This document shows positions 48,648-56,594 of a stretch of 64,000 nt of DNA, piece by piece (the stretch's first letter is position 1; each line of letters starts with the position of its first letter). The DNA comes from Bacillus sp. 522_BSPC (GTDB taxonomy: Bacteria; Bacillota; Bacilli; Bacillales; Cytobacillaceae): NCBI RefSeq assembly GCF_001076885.1, contig NZ_JVDT01000149.1, positions 31,354-95,353 on the forward strand. Reading direction: 5' to 3'. Made by a program: the position numbers and the translations under genes. The notes below the pieces were generated by a model, which saw nothing but the letters and a program-made list of their open reading frames with translations, was not told the origin of the DNA and did not search any database.

Positions 48648-48950
48648 ATGCTATCAGATAAAATGAAATTAACAGCAAAAGATATTTTGGAAAAAGAGTT
48701 CAAAACTAGTGTAAGAGGATATAAGCCGGAAGAAGTAGATAAGTTTTTAGATTTAATTATTAAAGATTATGAAACATTGCATCAAGAAATTGAAGAGCTT
48801 CAACAAGAAAATTTACGCTTAAAAAAGCAAGTGGAGGATGCTAGTCGCAGACAACCACCTCCAACTACAGCAGGCACAACTAACTTTGATATTTTAAAAA
48901 GATTATCTAATTTAGAAAAGCATGTGTTTGGTAGTAAGCTTTACGATTGA
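48648..48950 (+). CDS. gpsB: Cell division regulator GpsB
   Basis: A 100-residue DivIVA-like coiled-coil protein that links divisome and cell-wall synthesis by shuttling PBP1 between septum and sidewall. The lipid-binding-type N-terminus is [19 protein letters not shown] and [18 protein letters not shown], followed by a coiled coil ([16 protein letters not shown]) and a small C-terminal trimerisation domain ([17 protein letters not shown]). A perfect TTGACA lies at 48582-48587 upstream. PonA, its partner, is in this window. Confidence 0.95.
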   Translation: MLSDKMKLTAKDILEKEFKTSVRGYKPEEVDKFLDLIIKDYETLHQEIEELQQENLRLKKQVEDASRRQPPPTTAGTTNFDILKRLSNLEKHVFGSKLYD

Positions 48951-49011
48951 GTTACATTTACTAAATGCAGGTCATGCTGCATAATAGATTAAGAATTACC
49001 TATAATAACCA

Positions 49012-49040
49012 TTGCAATGCTTTGGTAAAACCACTATAAT
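49012..49040 (+). promoter_or_regulatory. Promoter of rnpB
   Basis: TTGCAA at 49012-49017 and TATAAT at 49035-49040 with a 17-base spacer place transcription start near 49047, at the 5' end of the RNase P RNA. Confidence 0.75.
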
Positions 49041-49046
49041 AGCTAT

Positions 49047-49455
49047 TGTATCAATAAAACGCTTTGGTAATCGCTGCAAACTTAGTTTGTAGAGGAAAGT
49101 CCATGCTCGCACAGGCTGCGATGCTTGTAGTGTTCGTGCCTAGTTAAAAAATAAGCTAGGGCAGCATATTTATGTTGACGGCAGGGAAAATGCCTAAGTC
49201 TTAGGATATGGCATGAATACCTTGAAAGTGCCACAGTGACGTAGCCTTGTCAGAAATGACAAGGGTGGAACGAGGTAAACCCCGCGAGCGAGAAACCCAA
49301 ATTATGGTAGGGGAACTTTCTCTGAGGAAATGAACGGATGAGAAGGACAGAAATTATATTTCTGTAGATAGATGATTACCGCCTTTGTACGAGATGTTAA
49401 AGTCGTATGAGTACAGAGGAACAGAACATGGCTTATAAAGCGTTTATGTTGATTA
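49047..49455 (+). ncRNA. rnpB: RNase P RNA, type B
   Basis: The catalytic RNA that trims tRNA 5' ends. Conserved blocks are GGTAATCGCTGCA near 49065, GAGGAAAGTCCATGCTCGCAC at 49092, GTGTTCGTGCCTAG near 49129, GTGCCACAGTGACG near 49229, GCGAGAAACCCAAATTATGG near 49287 and ACAGAACATGGCTTATA near 49420. The end helix P1 forms between AAAACGCTTT (about 49056-49065) and AAAGCGTTTATGTT (about 49437-49450). It resembles B. subtilis RNase P RNA over its full length. The order gpsB-rnpB-ypsC is conserved. Confidence 0.96.
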
Positions 49456-49652
49456 ATGATGAGAATGAAGATAAAATCACAAGGGTGACACGGAGATTAG
49501 TGTCTGATAAACTGTTAGCGTTTTGGCTTAAAACAGTATGTCATGCATTTAATCTGGTCATCCTTTTTATATGGACTATTTCTTGTATCAAAATAAAAGT
49601 AAAAATAAACAACATACATAAGATGAAATTATAGTGAAATGAAGGAGATAAT

Positions 49653-50786
49653 ATGCGAAACTTTGAATTAATAGCAACAGCTGCTATGGGGCTTGAAGCA
49701 GTAGTTGCGAAAGAAGTACGAGAGTTAGGGTATGAATGTACAGTAGATAATGGGAAAGTATTATTTAAAGGCGATGAAACCGCAATTGCAAGAGCAAATA
49801 TGTGGCTTCGTACAGCAGATCGTGTAAAAATTAAAGTGGCCGAATTTAAGGCAACTACATTTGATGAACTTTTTGAAAAGACGAAAGCGATTCGTTGGGA
49901 GGATTATTTACCTGTTCATGCTCAATTCCCTGTTTCAGGTAAATCAGTAAAATCAAAACTTTTCAGTGTATCGGATTGTCAAGCAATCGTTAAAAAGGCT
50001 ATCGTTAATCGTATAAGCTCACATTATAAAAAAACTGGCTGGCTAGAGGAAAACGGAGCTTTATTTAAAATAGAAGTAGCAATCCTTAAGGATATTGTTA
50101 CATTAACAATGGATACTTCAGGTCAAGGTCTTCATAAACGAGGTTATCGAGCTGATCAAGGGGAAGCACCACTAAAAGAAACCCTAGCTGCAGCTTTAAT
50201 TTCACTAACAAATTGGACAGCAGATCGACCATTCGTAGACCCTTTTTGTGGATCTGGAACGATTCCTATTGAAGCTGCTTTAATTGGACAAAATATCGCA
50301 CCAGGTTTTAATCGTGACTTTATTTCAGAAAGTTGGGATTGGATGCCAGCTAAAGTATGGGAGGATGTCCGTACAGAGGCAGAGGATACTGCCAAATATG
50401 ACCAGCCACTTGAAATCTTTGGATCAGATATTGATCATCGCATGATTAAAATAGCTCAAGAAAATGCATTTGAGGCAGGACTAGGAGATTTAATTACTTT
50501 TAAACAAATGCAAGTAAAAGACTTTACCACAATGAAAGAAAATGGTGTTATTGTGGGGAATCCGCCGTATGGAGAACGATTAGGGGATAAGCCATCTGTT
50601 CAAAAAATGTATCAAGAAATGGGACAGGCTTTTGCTCCACTTGAAACATGGTCTATTTATATGCTAACAAGTGATGAAGCGTTTGAAACACACTACGGCA
50701 GAAAAGCAACAAAGAAACGTAAACTATTCAATGGTTTTATCAGAACAGATTATTACCAGTATTGGGGAAAGCGAAAAAGAGATTAA
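49653..50786 (+). CDS. ypsC: THUMP-domain class I SAM RNA methyltransferase (YpsC/RlmL-like)
   Basis: A 377-residue RNA guanine-N2 methyltransferase related to RlmL/RlmK and probably acting on 23S rRNA. The N-terminal THUMP domain (about 50-160) is followed by a Rossmann SAM domain with PFVDPFCGSGTIPIEAALIG near 191, FGSDIDHRMIKIAQENA near 258 and the catalytic VGNPPYGERLG near 304. An AAGGAGATAAT ribosome site precedes ATG 49653. It follows rnpB as in B. subtilis. Confidence 0.93.
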   Translation: MRNFELIATAAMGLEAVVAKEVRELGYECTVDNGKVLFKGDETAIARANMWLRTADRVKIKVAEFKATTFDELFEKTKAIRWEDYLPVHAQFPVSGKSVKSKLFSVSDCQAIVKKAIVNRISSHYKKTGWLEENGALFKIEVAILKDIVTLTMDTSGQGLHKRGYRADQGEAPLKETLAAALISLTNWTADRPFVDPFCGSGTIPIEAALIGQNIAPGFNRDFISESWDWMPAKVWEDVRTEAEDTAKYDQPLEIFGSDIDHRMIKIAQENAFEAGLGDLITFKQMQVKDFTTMKENGVIVGNPPYGERLGDKPSVQKMYQEMGQAFAPLETWSIYMLTSDEAFETHYGRKATKKRKLFNGFIRTDYYQYWGKRKRD

Positions 50787-50887
50787 CAAATTAAAATTCC
50801 TTTAACAGATTAACTGTATTCGATGAGTATATTTTTTTTGTATCCGTATATATTTATTCTATACGTATTTTTCTGGAGGGAATATTT

Positions 50888-51058
50888 ATGAACGATAATA
50901 CAGTAGACTATACAAAAATTATGGATGCATTGAATTCTTCTATCGATCTTATGGCTGGAGAAGGAGTTGCAGACGAAAGCGTGATTCAAAAGCTGTCTAA
51001 CGCCCAACAAATAGTTCACCAAGCAATGTCTTATTCCTTGTCTAGAGATAGGGGCTGA
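50888..51058 (+). CDS. Small conserved-looking 56-residue protein
   Basis: A 56-codon frame (MNDNTVDYTKIMDALNSSID at the start) behind CTGGAGGGA, acidic and helical, ending SLSRDRG. The strong ribosome site and the isolated position after ypsC support a real gene. I do not recognise the family. It is followed by a terminator. Confidence 0.6.
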   Translation: MNDNTVDYTKIMDALNSSIDLMAGEGVADESVIQKLSNAQQIVHQAMSYSLSRDRG

Positions 51059-51136
51059 AGGAGAAATGGTGCTCTGAAGGTTCTTCTTTTCTGATTTTTT
51101 TACTTTAGAACAAATTAAAAATGCCATAAATGTTTG

Positions 51137-51172
51137 AGAGGGTGCCAAATTATTTTAAGGCAACCCTCTTTT
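51137..51172 (+). terminator. Terminator after the 56-residue gene
   Basis: AGAGGGTGCC at 51137 pairs with GGCAACCCTCT ending near 51169 (one bulged A), followed by TTTTC. Confidence 0.7.
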
Positions 51173-51292
51173 CACTTGAATATTAGTTATAAATTGTCTA
51201 TGATAAGGATTCGTTATGAAATAAATAAGGATAATTTTATATATAGCAAAGAGAGAAAAAAGGAAGTCAATTCGTAAAGTCGGAGGGGTATC

Positions 51293-53206
51293 ATGCAAAA
51301 TAGCATGCCATTTGAAGTAGCAAAAACAGAATCATTTTATGAAAAATTGGGAGAATGGATTGGTGACGTCTTTTATGACATTCTTCCAGAAGCAGGATAT
51401 GAATTACGTGATGAACAGGTTTATATGGCTTATCAATTAGAAAAAGCATTTAAAGATAAAAAAACGATTTTTGCAGAAGCAGGTGTCGGTACTGGAAAAA
51501 CATTTGTCTATTTATTATACAGCATTTGTTATGCTCGATATGTAAACAAGCCTGCAATTATTGCTTGTTCAGATGAAACATTAATCGAACAGCTTGTGAA
51601 AAAAGAAGGCGATATTGCCAAGCTAGAGCAAGCTCTTGGATTAAATATTGATGTGCGATTGGCAAAATCCCGCAACCAGTATTTATGCTTAACAAAATTG
51701 GATCAAAAAATCACTTTTGAAGATACTTATAATTCTATTTATGACAGTCTTCCTGAATTCGTTCACGGAACAGGTTCTATGCAATCCTTTGCTCCTTATG
51801 GGGATAGAAAGGATTACCCAGATCTAAATGATAAGGATTGGGAAGGTGTGGCATGGGATTCCATGCAAGATTGTTTTACATGTGATAAACGCCACCGTTG
51901 TGGACAGACATTACACAGGGATTATTATCGTAATGCCAAGGATTTAATCATATGTTCCCATGATTTTTATATGGAACATATTTGGACAAAAGAATCGAGA
52001 AAAAGAGAAGGGCAGCTTCCATTACTGCCTGATAGTGCGTGCGTAGTTTTTGATGAAGGTCACTTACTAGAATATGCAGCACAAAATGCGTTAACCTATC
52101 GTTTAACAGAACAAAATTTGGAAAATCTATTAACTAGATTGATGGCAAATGATGTGCGTGAAAAAACATTAAATATTATTGAAGAAACAATCTATCAGAA
52201 TGAGCAGTTTTTTAGAGAGTTAACAGATGCTTCCTTTAAAGCAGAAGGCTCTGAAAAACAAGAAATTAAAAAAACAGACAAAGTAATGCGAGCAGGAAGA
52301 AAATTAGCAGGATATATTTCGGAATTAGAGGAAGAGCTTGTGTTCGAAAGCGAAATGTATGTTATTAATGAATATGACTTAAAAGTTGTTGAGGAGTATT
52401 TAGAACAGATATCTCATTCTTTAAGCTTATTTTTGAAGGAAATGAATGGAATTACATGGTTTGAAGAAATGAATGGGGAAAGAACGCTTGTAATTATGCC
52501 AAGACTTGTTCAAGACATTATGCAAGAGGAAGTATTTAGCCAACAAAAACCAATTATTTTTTCATCTGCAACATTGTCTGAAAACAAATCATTTGAATAT
52601 ATGGCCAGAAGTATCGGAGCATCTGATTATCTTTCTTTTTCTGCTGATTCTCCATTTGATTACGATGAGCAGATGAATGTTCATATTAAGTCATTTGAGA
52701 AAGAAATGAATATGGAAAAACAGGAATATTGTTATGAAGAGTTGATAAAAGCAGAGGGACGCTCATTGGTTCTTTTTAATAGCAAAGAAGATTTGGCTAG
52801 TTTTAAGGAAAATCTACCAAAGGACTTTTCGCTTCCAATCTATTTCGAAGGAGAAAGAGAAATCAGTACGCTTGTTTCTAACTTCCAAAATGAGGAAGAA
52901 TCCATCCTTTGTGCAGTGAATTTATGGGAAGGGTTAGATGTGCCAGGTAGATCTCTAGAAAATGTGTTTATCTATTCCTTGCCATTTCCTCCAAATGATC
53001 CAGTGTATAAAAGTAAACGAGAAAATGTCGGAAATCCATTTTTAGAAGTGGATTTACCTTATATGATTTTAAGACTACGTCAAGGCATTGGTCGTTTAAT
53101 ACGTACACATGAAGATAAGGGCTCCATTCATTTATGTATGGATAGCGATGAAACAGAGCTCGTACAAAATGCTGTATTAAAGGCATTGCCTGTAACACCA
53201 AATTAA
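51293..53206 (+). CDS. ypvA: XPD/DinG-like Fe-S helicase YpvA
   Basis: A 637-residue superfamily 2 helicase of the XPD/DinG type without an exonuclease domain. Motifs are EAGVGTGKTFVYLLYS (Walker A) near 61, VVFDEGHLLEYA (DEGH) near 252, IIFSSATLSENKSFEY near 422, VNLWEGLDVPG near 542 and LRQGIGRLIRTHED near 596. Four cysteines between motifs I and II (YLC, DCFTC, HRC, about 128-203) are placed like an XPD iron-sulfur cluster. Family length is about 640. The ribosome site is TCGGAGGGG. Confidence 0.92.
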   Translation: MQNSMPFEVAKTESFYEKLGEWIGDVFYDILPEAGYELRDEQVYMAYQLEKAFKDKKTIFAEAGVGTGKTFVYLLYSICYARYVNKPAIIACSDETLIEQLVKKEGDIAKLEQALGLNIDVRLAKSRNQYLCLTKLDQKITFEDTYNSIYDSLPEFVHGTGSMQSFAPYGDRKDYPDLNDKDWEGVAWDSMQDCFTCDKRHRCGQTLHRDYYRNAKDLIICSHDFYMEHIWTKESRKREGQLPLLPDSACVVFDEGHLLEYAAQNALTYRLTEQNLENLLTRLMANDVREKTLNIIEETIYQNEQFFRELTDASFKAEGSEKQEIKKTDKVMRAGRKLAGYISELEEELVFESEMYVINEYDLKVVEEYLEQISHSLSLFLKEMNGITWFEEMNGERTLVIMPRLVQDIMQEEVFSQQKPIIFSSATLSENKSFEYMARSIGASDYLSFSADSPFDYDEQMNVHIKSFEKEMNMEKQEYCYEELIKAEGRSLVLFNSKEDLASFKENLPKDFSLPIYFEGEREISTLVSNFQNEEESILCAVNLWEGLDVPGRSLENVFIYSLPFPPNDPVYKSKRENVGNPFLEVDLPYMILRLRQGIGRLIRTHEDKGSIHLCMDSDETELVQNAVLKALPVTPN

Positions 53207-53218
53207 GCAATTAATCAT

Positions 53219-53311
53219 AAATGTCTCATTAGTCATTCTATTAGTGTGTCTTAAAAATAGGACACATAGTTGCTTGTTGCAGCTCAGAATGAACGAATGA
53301 GGCATTTTTTT
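53219..53311 (+). terminator. Terminator of ypvA
   Basis: Nested hairpin: AAATGTCTCATT (53219-53230) pairs with AATGAGGCATTT (53296-53307), and GTGTC (53246) with GACAC (53261) inside, ending in a seven-T run. Confidence 0.75.
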
Positions 53312-53421
53312 CAAAATAAGCGAGTACATTTTTTTTACTTACTCCAATATCATAATATATCTAGTTTTCCAACAGGTATGTTATGATAAAAGAATACTAA
53401 AATGGAAAAGAGGAGAGTATA

Positions 53422-54945
53422 TTGTCTATTAATATAAAAGAGATGGAAACAAAATTTTTGGAGTATGTGAAGAAGATAGGAGCATACAATGAAGCGCTCG
53501 CTCTAATTTATTGGGATTTACGTACAGGTGCTCCAAAAAAGGGAGTCAATCAACGAACAGAAGTAATCGGAGTGTTATCTTCTGAATTATTCGAATTATC
53601 AACTTCTGAACAATTAGAATCCTATCTTACTGTTCTATCTGAAGAGATCGTTCAAGAGGAATTATCCCCGATTACAAGAAAGACAGTAGAGGAAATGAAA
53701 AAGGATTTTGATCGCAATAAAAAAATTCCAGCTCAAGAATACAAGGAATATGTTATGCTTCAATCAAAAGCAGAAAGTGTTTGGGAAGAAGCGAAGGAGA
53801 AAGCAGACTTTGCACTTTTTCAGCCGTATTTAGAAAAACTAGTAGAAATGAACAAGAAATTTATCGAGTATTGGGGACATACAAACAATAAATATGATGT
53901 TTTATTAGATATGTATGAGCCTGGTATGACAGTCGCTATATTGGATGAAGTCTTTTCTAATGTGAGAGAGAAAATAGTGCCTTTAGTACATAAAATTGCA
54001 GAATCAAGTCATAAACCATCTACAGAGTTCTTATATGAGCGATTTTCGAAAGAAGATCAAGAAGCATTTAGTTTGGAAGTGTTGAAGCAAGTAGGATATG
54101 ACTTTGATGCTGGACGTTTAGATCAAACCGTTCATCCATTTGCTACAGGAATCAATCCAGGTGATGTTCGTATAACAACGAAATATGATGAGTCAGACTT
54201 TAGAGTAGCTGTATTTGGAACAATTCATGAAGTTGGTCACGCTTTATATGAACAAAATATTTCCAAAGATTTAATCGGAACTCCTTTATGTTCGGGAACT
54301 TCGATGGGAATTCATGAATCTCAATCACTATTTTATGAGAATTTTGTCGGAAGAAATTTATCCTTCTGGAAACATAATTATGAAACCTTAAAATCCCATA
54401 CAAACGGTCAGTTTGATCAAGTTTCTGTCGAAGATTTTTATCGTGCGATCAATGAATCGAAGCCTTCTTTAATTAGAATTGAAGCAGATGAACTAACCTA
54501 TCCGCTACATATCATGATTCGTTATGAAATAGAGAAAGGTTTATTTGATGGTGATATACAAGTGAAGGATTTACCAAAGATTTGGAATGAGAAATATCAG
54601 TCCTATTTAGGAGTGGTTCCTGAAAATGATGGGGAAGGGGTTCTTCAAGATGTACATTGGGCCGGAGGAAGCTTTGGTTATTTCCCTTCCTATGCACTTG
54701 GTTATATGTATGCAGCGCAACTAAAACAGGTAATGCAAAAAGACCTTCCTGAATTCGATAATTTATTAGAACAAGGACAATTACTGCCTATAAAAGAATG
54801 GCTTAATGAAAAAATTCATCGCTACGGAAAAATGAAAAAACCACTTGAAATATTGAAAGATGTTACTGGAGAGGGCCTAAATGCTCAATATCTAATTGAT
54901 TATCTTTACACTAAATATAGTGACGTATATCAGTTAGAGCAATAA
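53422..54945 (+). CDS. ypwA: M32 family metallocarboxypeptidase
   Basis: A 507-residue zinc carboxypeptidase of family M32 (Taq carboxypeptidase type), cytoplasmic. The conserved blocks are YWDLRTGAPKKG near residue 29, HPFATGINPGDVRITTKY near 237, GTIHEVGHALYEQN (HExxH) near 268, GIHESQSLFYENFVGR near 297 with the third zinc ligand Glu, and IRIEADELTYPLHIMIRYEIE near 352. Length and position after ypvA match B. subtilis YpwA. The TTG start follows AGAGGAGAG. Confidence 0.95.
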   Translation: MSINIKEMETKFLEYVKKIGAYNEALALIYWDLRTGAPKKGVNQRTEVIGVLSSELFELSTSEQLESYLTVLSEEIVQEELSPITRKTVEEMKKDFDRNKKIPAQEYKEYVMLQSKAESVWEEAKEKADFALFQPYLEKLVEMNKKFIEYWGHTNNKYDVLLDMYEPGMTVAILDEVFSNVREKIVPLVHKIAESSHKPSTEFLYERFSKEDQEAFSLEVLKQVGYDFDAGRLDQTVHPFATGINPGDVRITTKYDESDFRVAVFGTIHEVGHALYEQNISKDLIGTPLCSGTSMGIHESQSLFYENFVGRNLSFWKHNYETLKSHTNGQFDQVSVEDFYRAINESKPSLIRIEADELTYPLHIMIRYEIEKGLFDGDIQVKDLPKIWNEKYQSYLGVVPENDGEGVLQDVHWAGGSFGYFPSYALGYMYAAQLKQVMQKDLPEFDNLLEQGQLLPIKEWLNEKIHRYGKMKKPLEILKDVTGEGLNAQYLIDYLYTKYSDVYQLEQ

Positions 54946-55195
54946 TCAACACTTATTGACTGAACGAACAATTTACACATCTAAGTTTAAAAGGCGGTTA
55001 CGCCAATCATCAATAGCTATCAGTTTTTCAGTGGTCTCGATGAAGCGAGGGTAATTTTAAAGGGCTCCCTATATTACAGCAGCATTGCAATTCAATCGAT
55101 TATAACAAATCGGTTAATCTTTTCTAGTTTCGGCACATATTCCATGAATGATAAATATACTAATATATGTTTATAAAGAAGTGGGTGTGATAAAT
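54946..55195 (+). other. Intergenic region after ypwA
   Basis: 250 bases with no supported gene. A short hairpin (AGGCGGTTACGCCA near 54991) and a G/C-richer stretch at 55025-55075 are visible. No T-tract terminator stands out. Confidence 0.3.
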
Positions 55196-55330
55196 ATGGA
55201 GAATTATTATTGTAGTCACTGCCTGACCATCTATAATGAAAAGACAATTTGCAAATGCTGTGGGCAAAAGGTGGAGAATAAAATTAAAATCGAAGTACAA
55301 AGTCATACAGATAATAAGAAAATAATGTAG
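55196..55330 (+). CDS. Small zinc-ribbon protein
   Basis: A 44-residue protein beginning MENYYCSHCLTIYNEKTICK, with C-x2-C-x9-C-x-C-C in the first 22 residues, as in a small zinc ribbon, and a Lys-rich tail. The ribosome site (AAGTGGGTGTG) is moderate. The longer frame starting at 55148 adds no conserved sequence. Function unknown. Confidence 0.5.
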   Translation: MENYYCSHCLTIYNEKTICKCCGQKVENKIKIEVQSHTDNKKIM

Positions 55331-55460
55331 AGGAAAATAGGATGAAAAAATCATTTTTTTGTTTGAGTTAATTCTGCATGTTAAATCAGTTGAATTCCCT
55401 AACCAAATGGGTGAGAAAGTAAAATTTTAAACGGGGAAAAATTCAGAGGAAAGTAGAATT

Positions 55461-55509
55461 GTTCAGCTTCAATCAATGTGGATAGATAAAACATTGATTG
55501 AAGTTGAAC
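55461..55509 (-). terminator. Terminator of cheX
   Basis: A 19-bp stem with one mismatch: GTTCAGCTTCAATCAATGT (55461-55479) and ACATTGATTGAAGTTGAAC (55491-55509). It begins 1 base after the cheX stop on the minus strand; the downstream T-tract is weak. Confidence 0.7.
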
Positions 55510-55510
55510 T

Positions 55511-55963
55511 TTATATTTCTAAAATAAGAACAATGGTTAATTGGCCAATGTTTTGGAGCGAAATAGGCAAGCTAAGTGCTTTTTCAAAACCAGATAACTT
55601 TGTTTCACCTGCTAAAACGGTAGGTGGTGTTATATCTATATCAATTCCATTTTGAGACACAAATGTAGATAAATTACCAGCAATCATATTCCCTAATTCA
55701 CCAGAGAATGATTCAAGCATAGCCCCTTCCAAAAACATACCAAACATGGATTCGCCTAGCTTACCAAAAACTTGGTTATCCCCATCTATAATGATTCTGC
55801 CACGAAAATCTCCAGTTAATCCAATTAATACCCCTAAAGATTTTAAAACAAATGGTGAGACAGTTACAGATGGCCTCTCAATTTGTAGTTCACAGGGAAT
55901 AACACCTTTTACAGCTTCAATTGTTCCGTTTAAAATTTCAGTTGTACTTTTAGTTAATGACAC
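55511..55963 (-). CDS. cheX: CheX-like CheY-P phosphatase family protein
   Basis: A 150-residue protein of the CheC/CheX/FliY family, which dephosphorylates CheY-P. The catalytic signature is the E-x2-N helix in SFSGELGNMIAGNLSTFV near residue 84, with a single copy, as in CheX. The start is GTG 55963, with GGGGGAA upstream on the minus strand. It stands alone between the zinc-ribbon gene and the Fur-controlled transcript, away from other che genes. Confidence 0.85.
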   Translation of the reverse strand: MSLTKSTTEILNGTIEAVKGVIPCELQIERPSVTVSPFVLKSLGVLIGLTGDFRGRIIIDGDNQVFGKLGESMFGMFLEGAMLESFSGELGNMIAGNLSTFVSQNGIDIDITPPTVLAGETKLSGFEKALSLPISLQNIGQLTIVLILEI

Positions 55964-56133
55964 ACACTATTCCCCCATCCTCTAGATAAAAACATCTTAT
56001 CATAAAATAGACCTATTTTGTTTATATTTTTTGAGAAAATAGGATATACCACATGGTACATTTTTCCTAAACTACTTGTTTTATATGGATTTCCCTTGCT
56101 AAAAGGACAGAAAAATAAAACTATTTTTCTTAT

Positions 56134-56148
56134 TGAAAATGATTTTCA
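56134..56148. promoter_or_regulatory. Fur box 1
   Basis: TGAAAATGATTTTCA is a perfect 7-1-7 inverted repeat matching the Bacillus Fur box TGATAATNATTATCA pattern at 13 of 15 positions. It overlaps a TTGAAA -35-like hexamer (56133-56138); GATAAT at 56154 may be the -10. Confidence 0.75.
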
Positions 56149-56172
56149 TTGATGATAATATGTAATTGAGAT

Positions 56173-56187
56173 AGAAAATTATTCTCA
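56173..56187. promoter_or_regulatory. Fur box 2
   Basis: AGAAAATTATTCTCA, a second 7-1-7 Fur-like element with one half-site mismatch, starts 39 bases after the first, around the expected transcription start, so bound Fur would cover the whole promoter. Confidence 0.6.
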
Positions 56188-56209
56188 TTAAGGAAATGAG
56201 GTGTAACGA

Positions 56210-56305
56210 ATGATAGCTTTTCCTATTGGCTTAACGGTTATCAGTTATTTATTTGTTATGAAGTATGTTTTAAACCATACAACCAAAGCAACAGATATTA
56301 AATAA
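56210..56305 (+). CDS. Fur-controlled 31-residue membrane peptide
   Basis: ATG 56210 follows AATGAGGTGTAACGA and opens 31 codons: MIAFPIGLTVISYLFVMKYV, then a polar tail with Asn, His, Thr and Lys. One membrane helix is predicted by eye. It is the only gene between two Fur boxes and a strong terminator 30 bases downstream. It is not FbpA, FbpB or FbpC as I remember them. A role in iron-limited growth is inferred only from the promoter. Confidence 0.6.
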   Translation: MIAFPIGLTVISYLFVMKYVLNHTTKATDIK

Positions 56306-56594
56306 TAGTAATTACATATGATGATGAATGAAATACTGCTTTTTCTTGTCCCCCTTGCCTACCTACATAGGGATTGGCTAACAAGAGAAAGCAGTTTTTT
56401 TCATTTCTCTAATATCAGTAAGACGTTATTTGAGAATGCGGAGAAGAGAGTTTGGAGAGTAACTGTCCCTAAAGGTAACACATGGTTAGATTCACTTTTT
56501 TTAGGTCGCTTTCAATTTTCAGTTAATTTTACTTTATTGTTATGTGGAAAATAGTTAAAATAAAAGAAATACATAGATGAAAAGGAGTTTATCC
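56306..56594 (+). other. Trailer, terminator and spacer before dynA
   Basis: The first 95 bases are the end of the Fur-controlled transcript and its terminator. A 78-codon frame at 56318-56554 runs through that terminator and is judged spurious. No clear promoter for dynA was found in the remaining 190 bases. Confidence 0.4.
56335..56401 (+). terminator. Terminator of the Fur-controlled transcript, C-rich loop
   Basis: ACTGCTTTTTCTTGT (56335-56349) pairs with ACAAGAGAAAGCAGT (56381-56395), one G-U pair, followed by seven T residues. The 31-base loop is C-rich (CCCCCTTGCCTACCTACATA), an unusual large loop for a terminator. Confidence 0.85.

Noticed and set aside
49407..49634. 75-codon frame after gpsB
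   Set aside because: Its first 50 bases are the 3' part of RNase P RNA, and it has no ribosome site.
56318..56554. 78-codon frame before dynA
   Set aside because: It spans the strong terminator at 56335-56401 and has no recognisable ribosome site or family.
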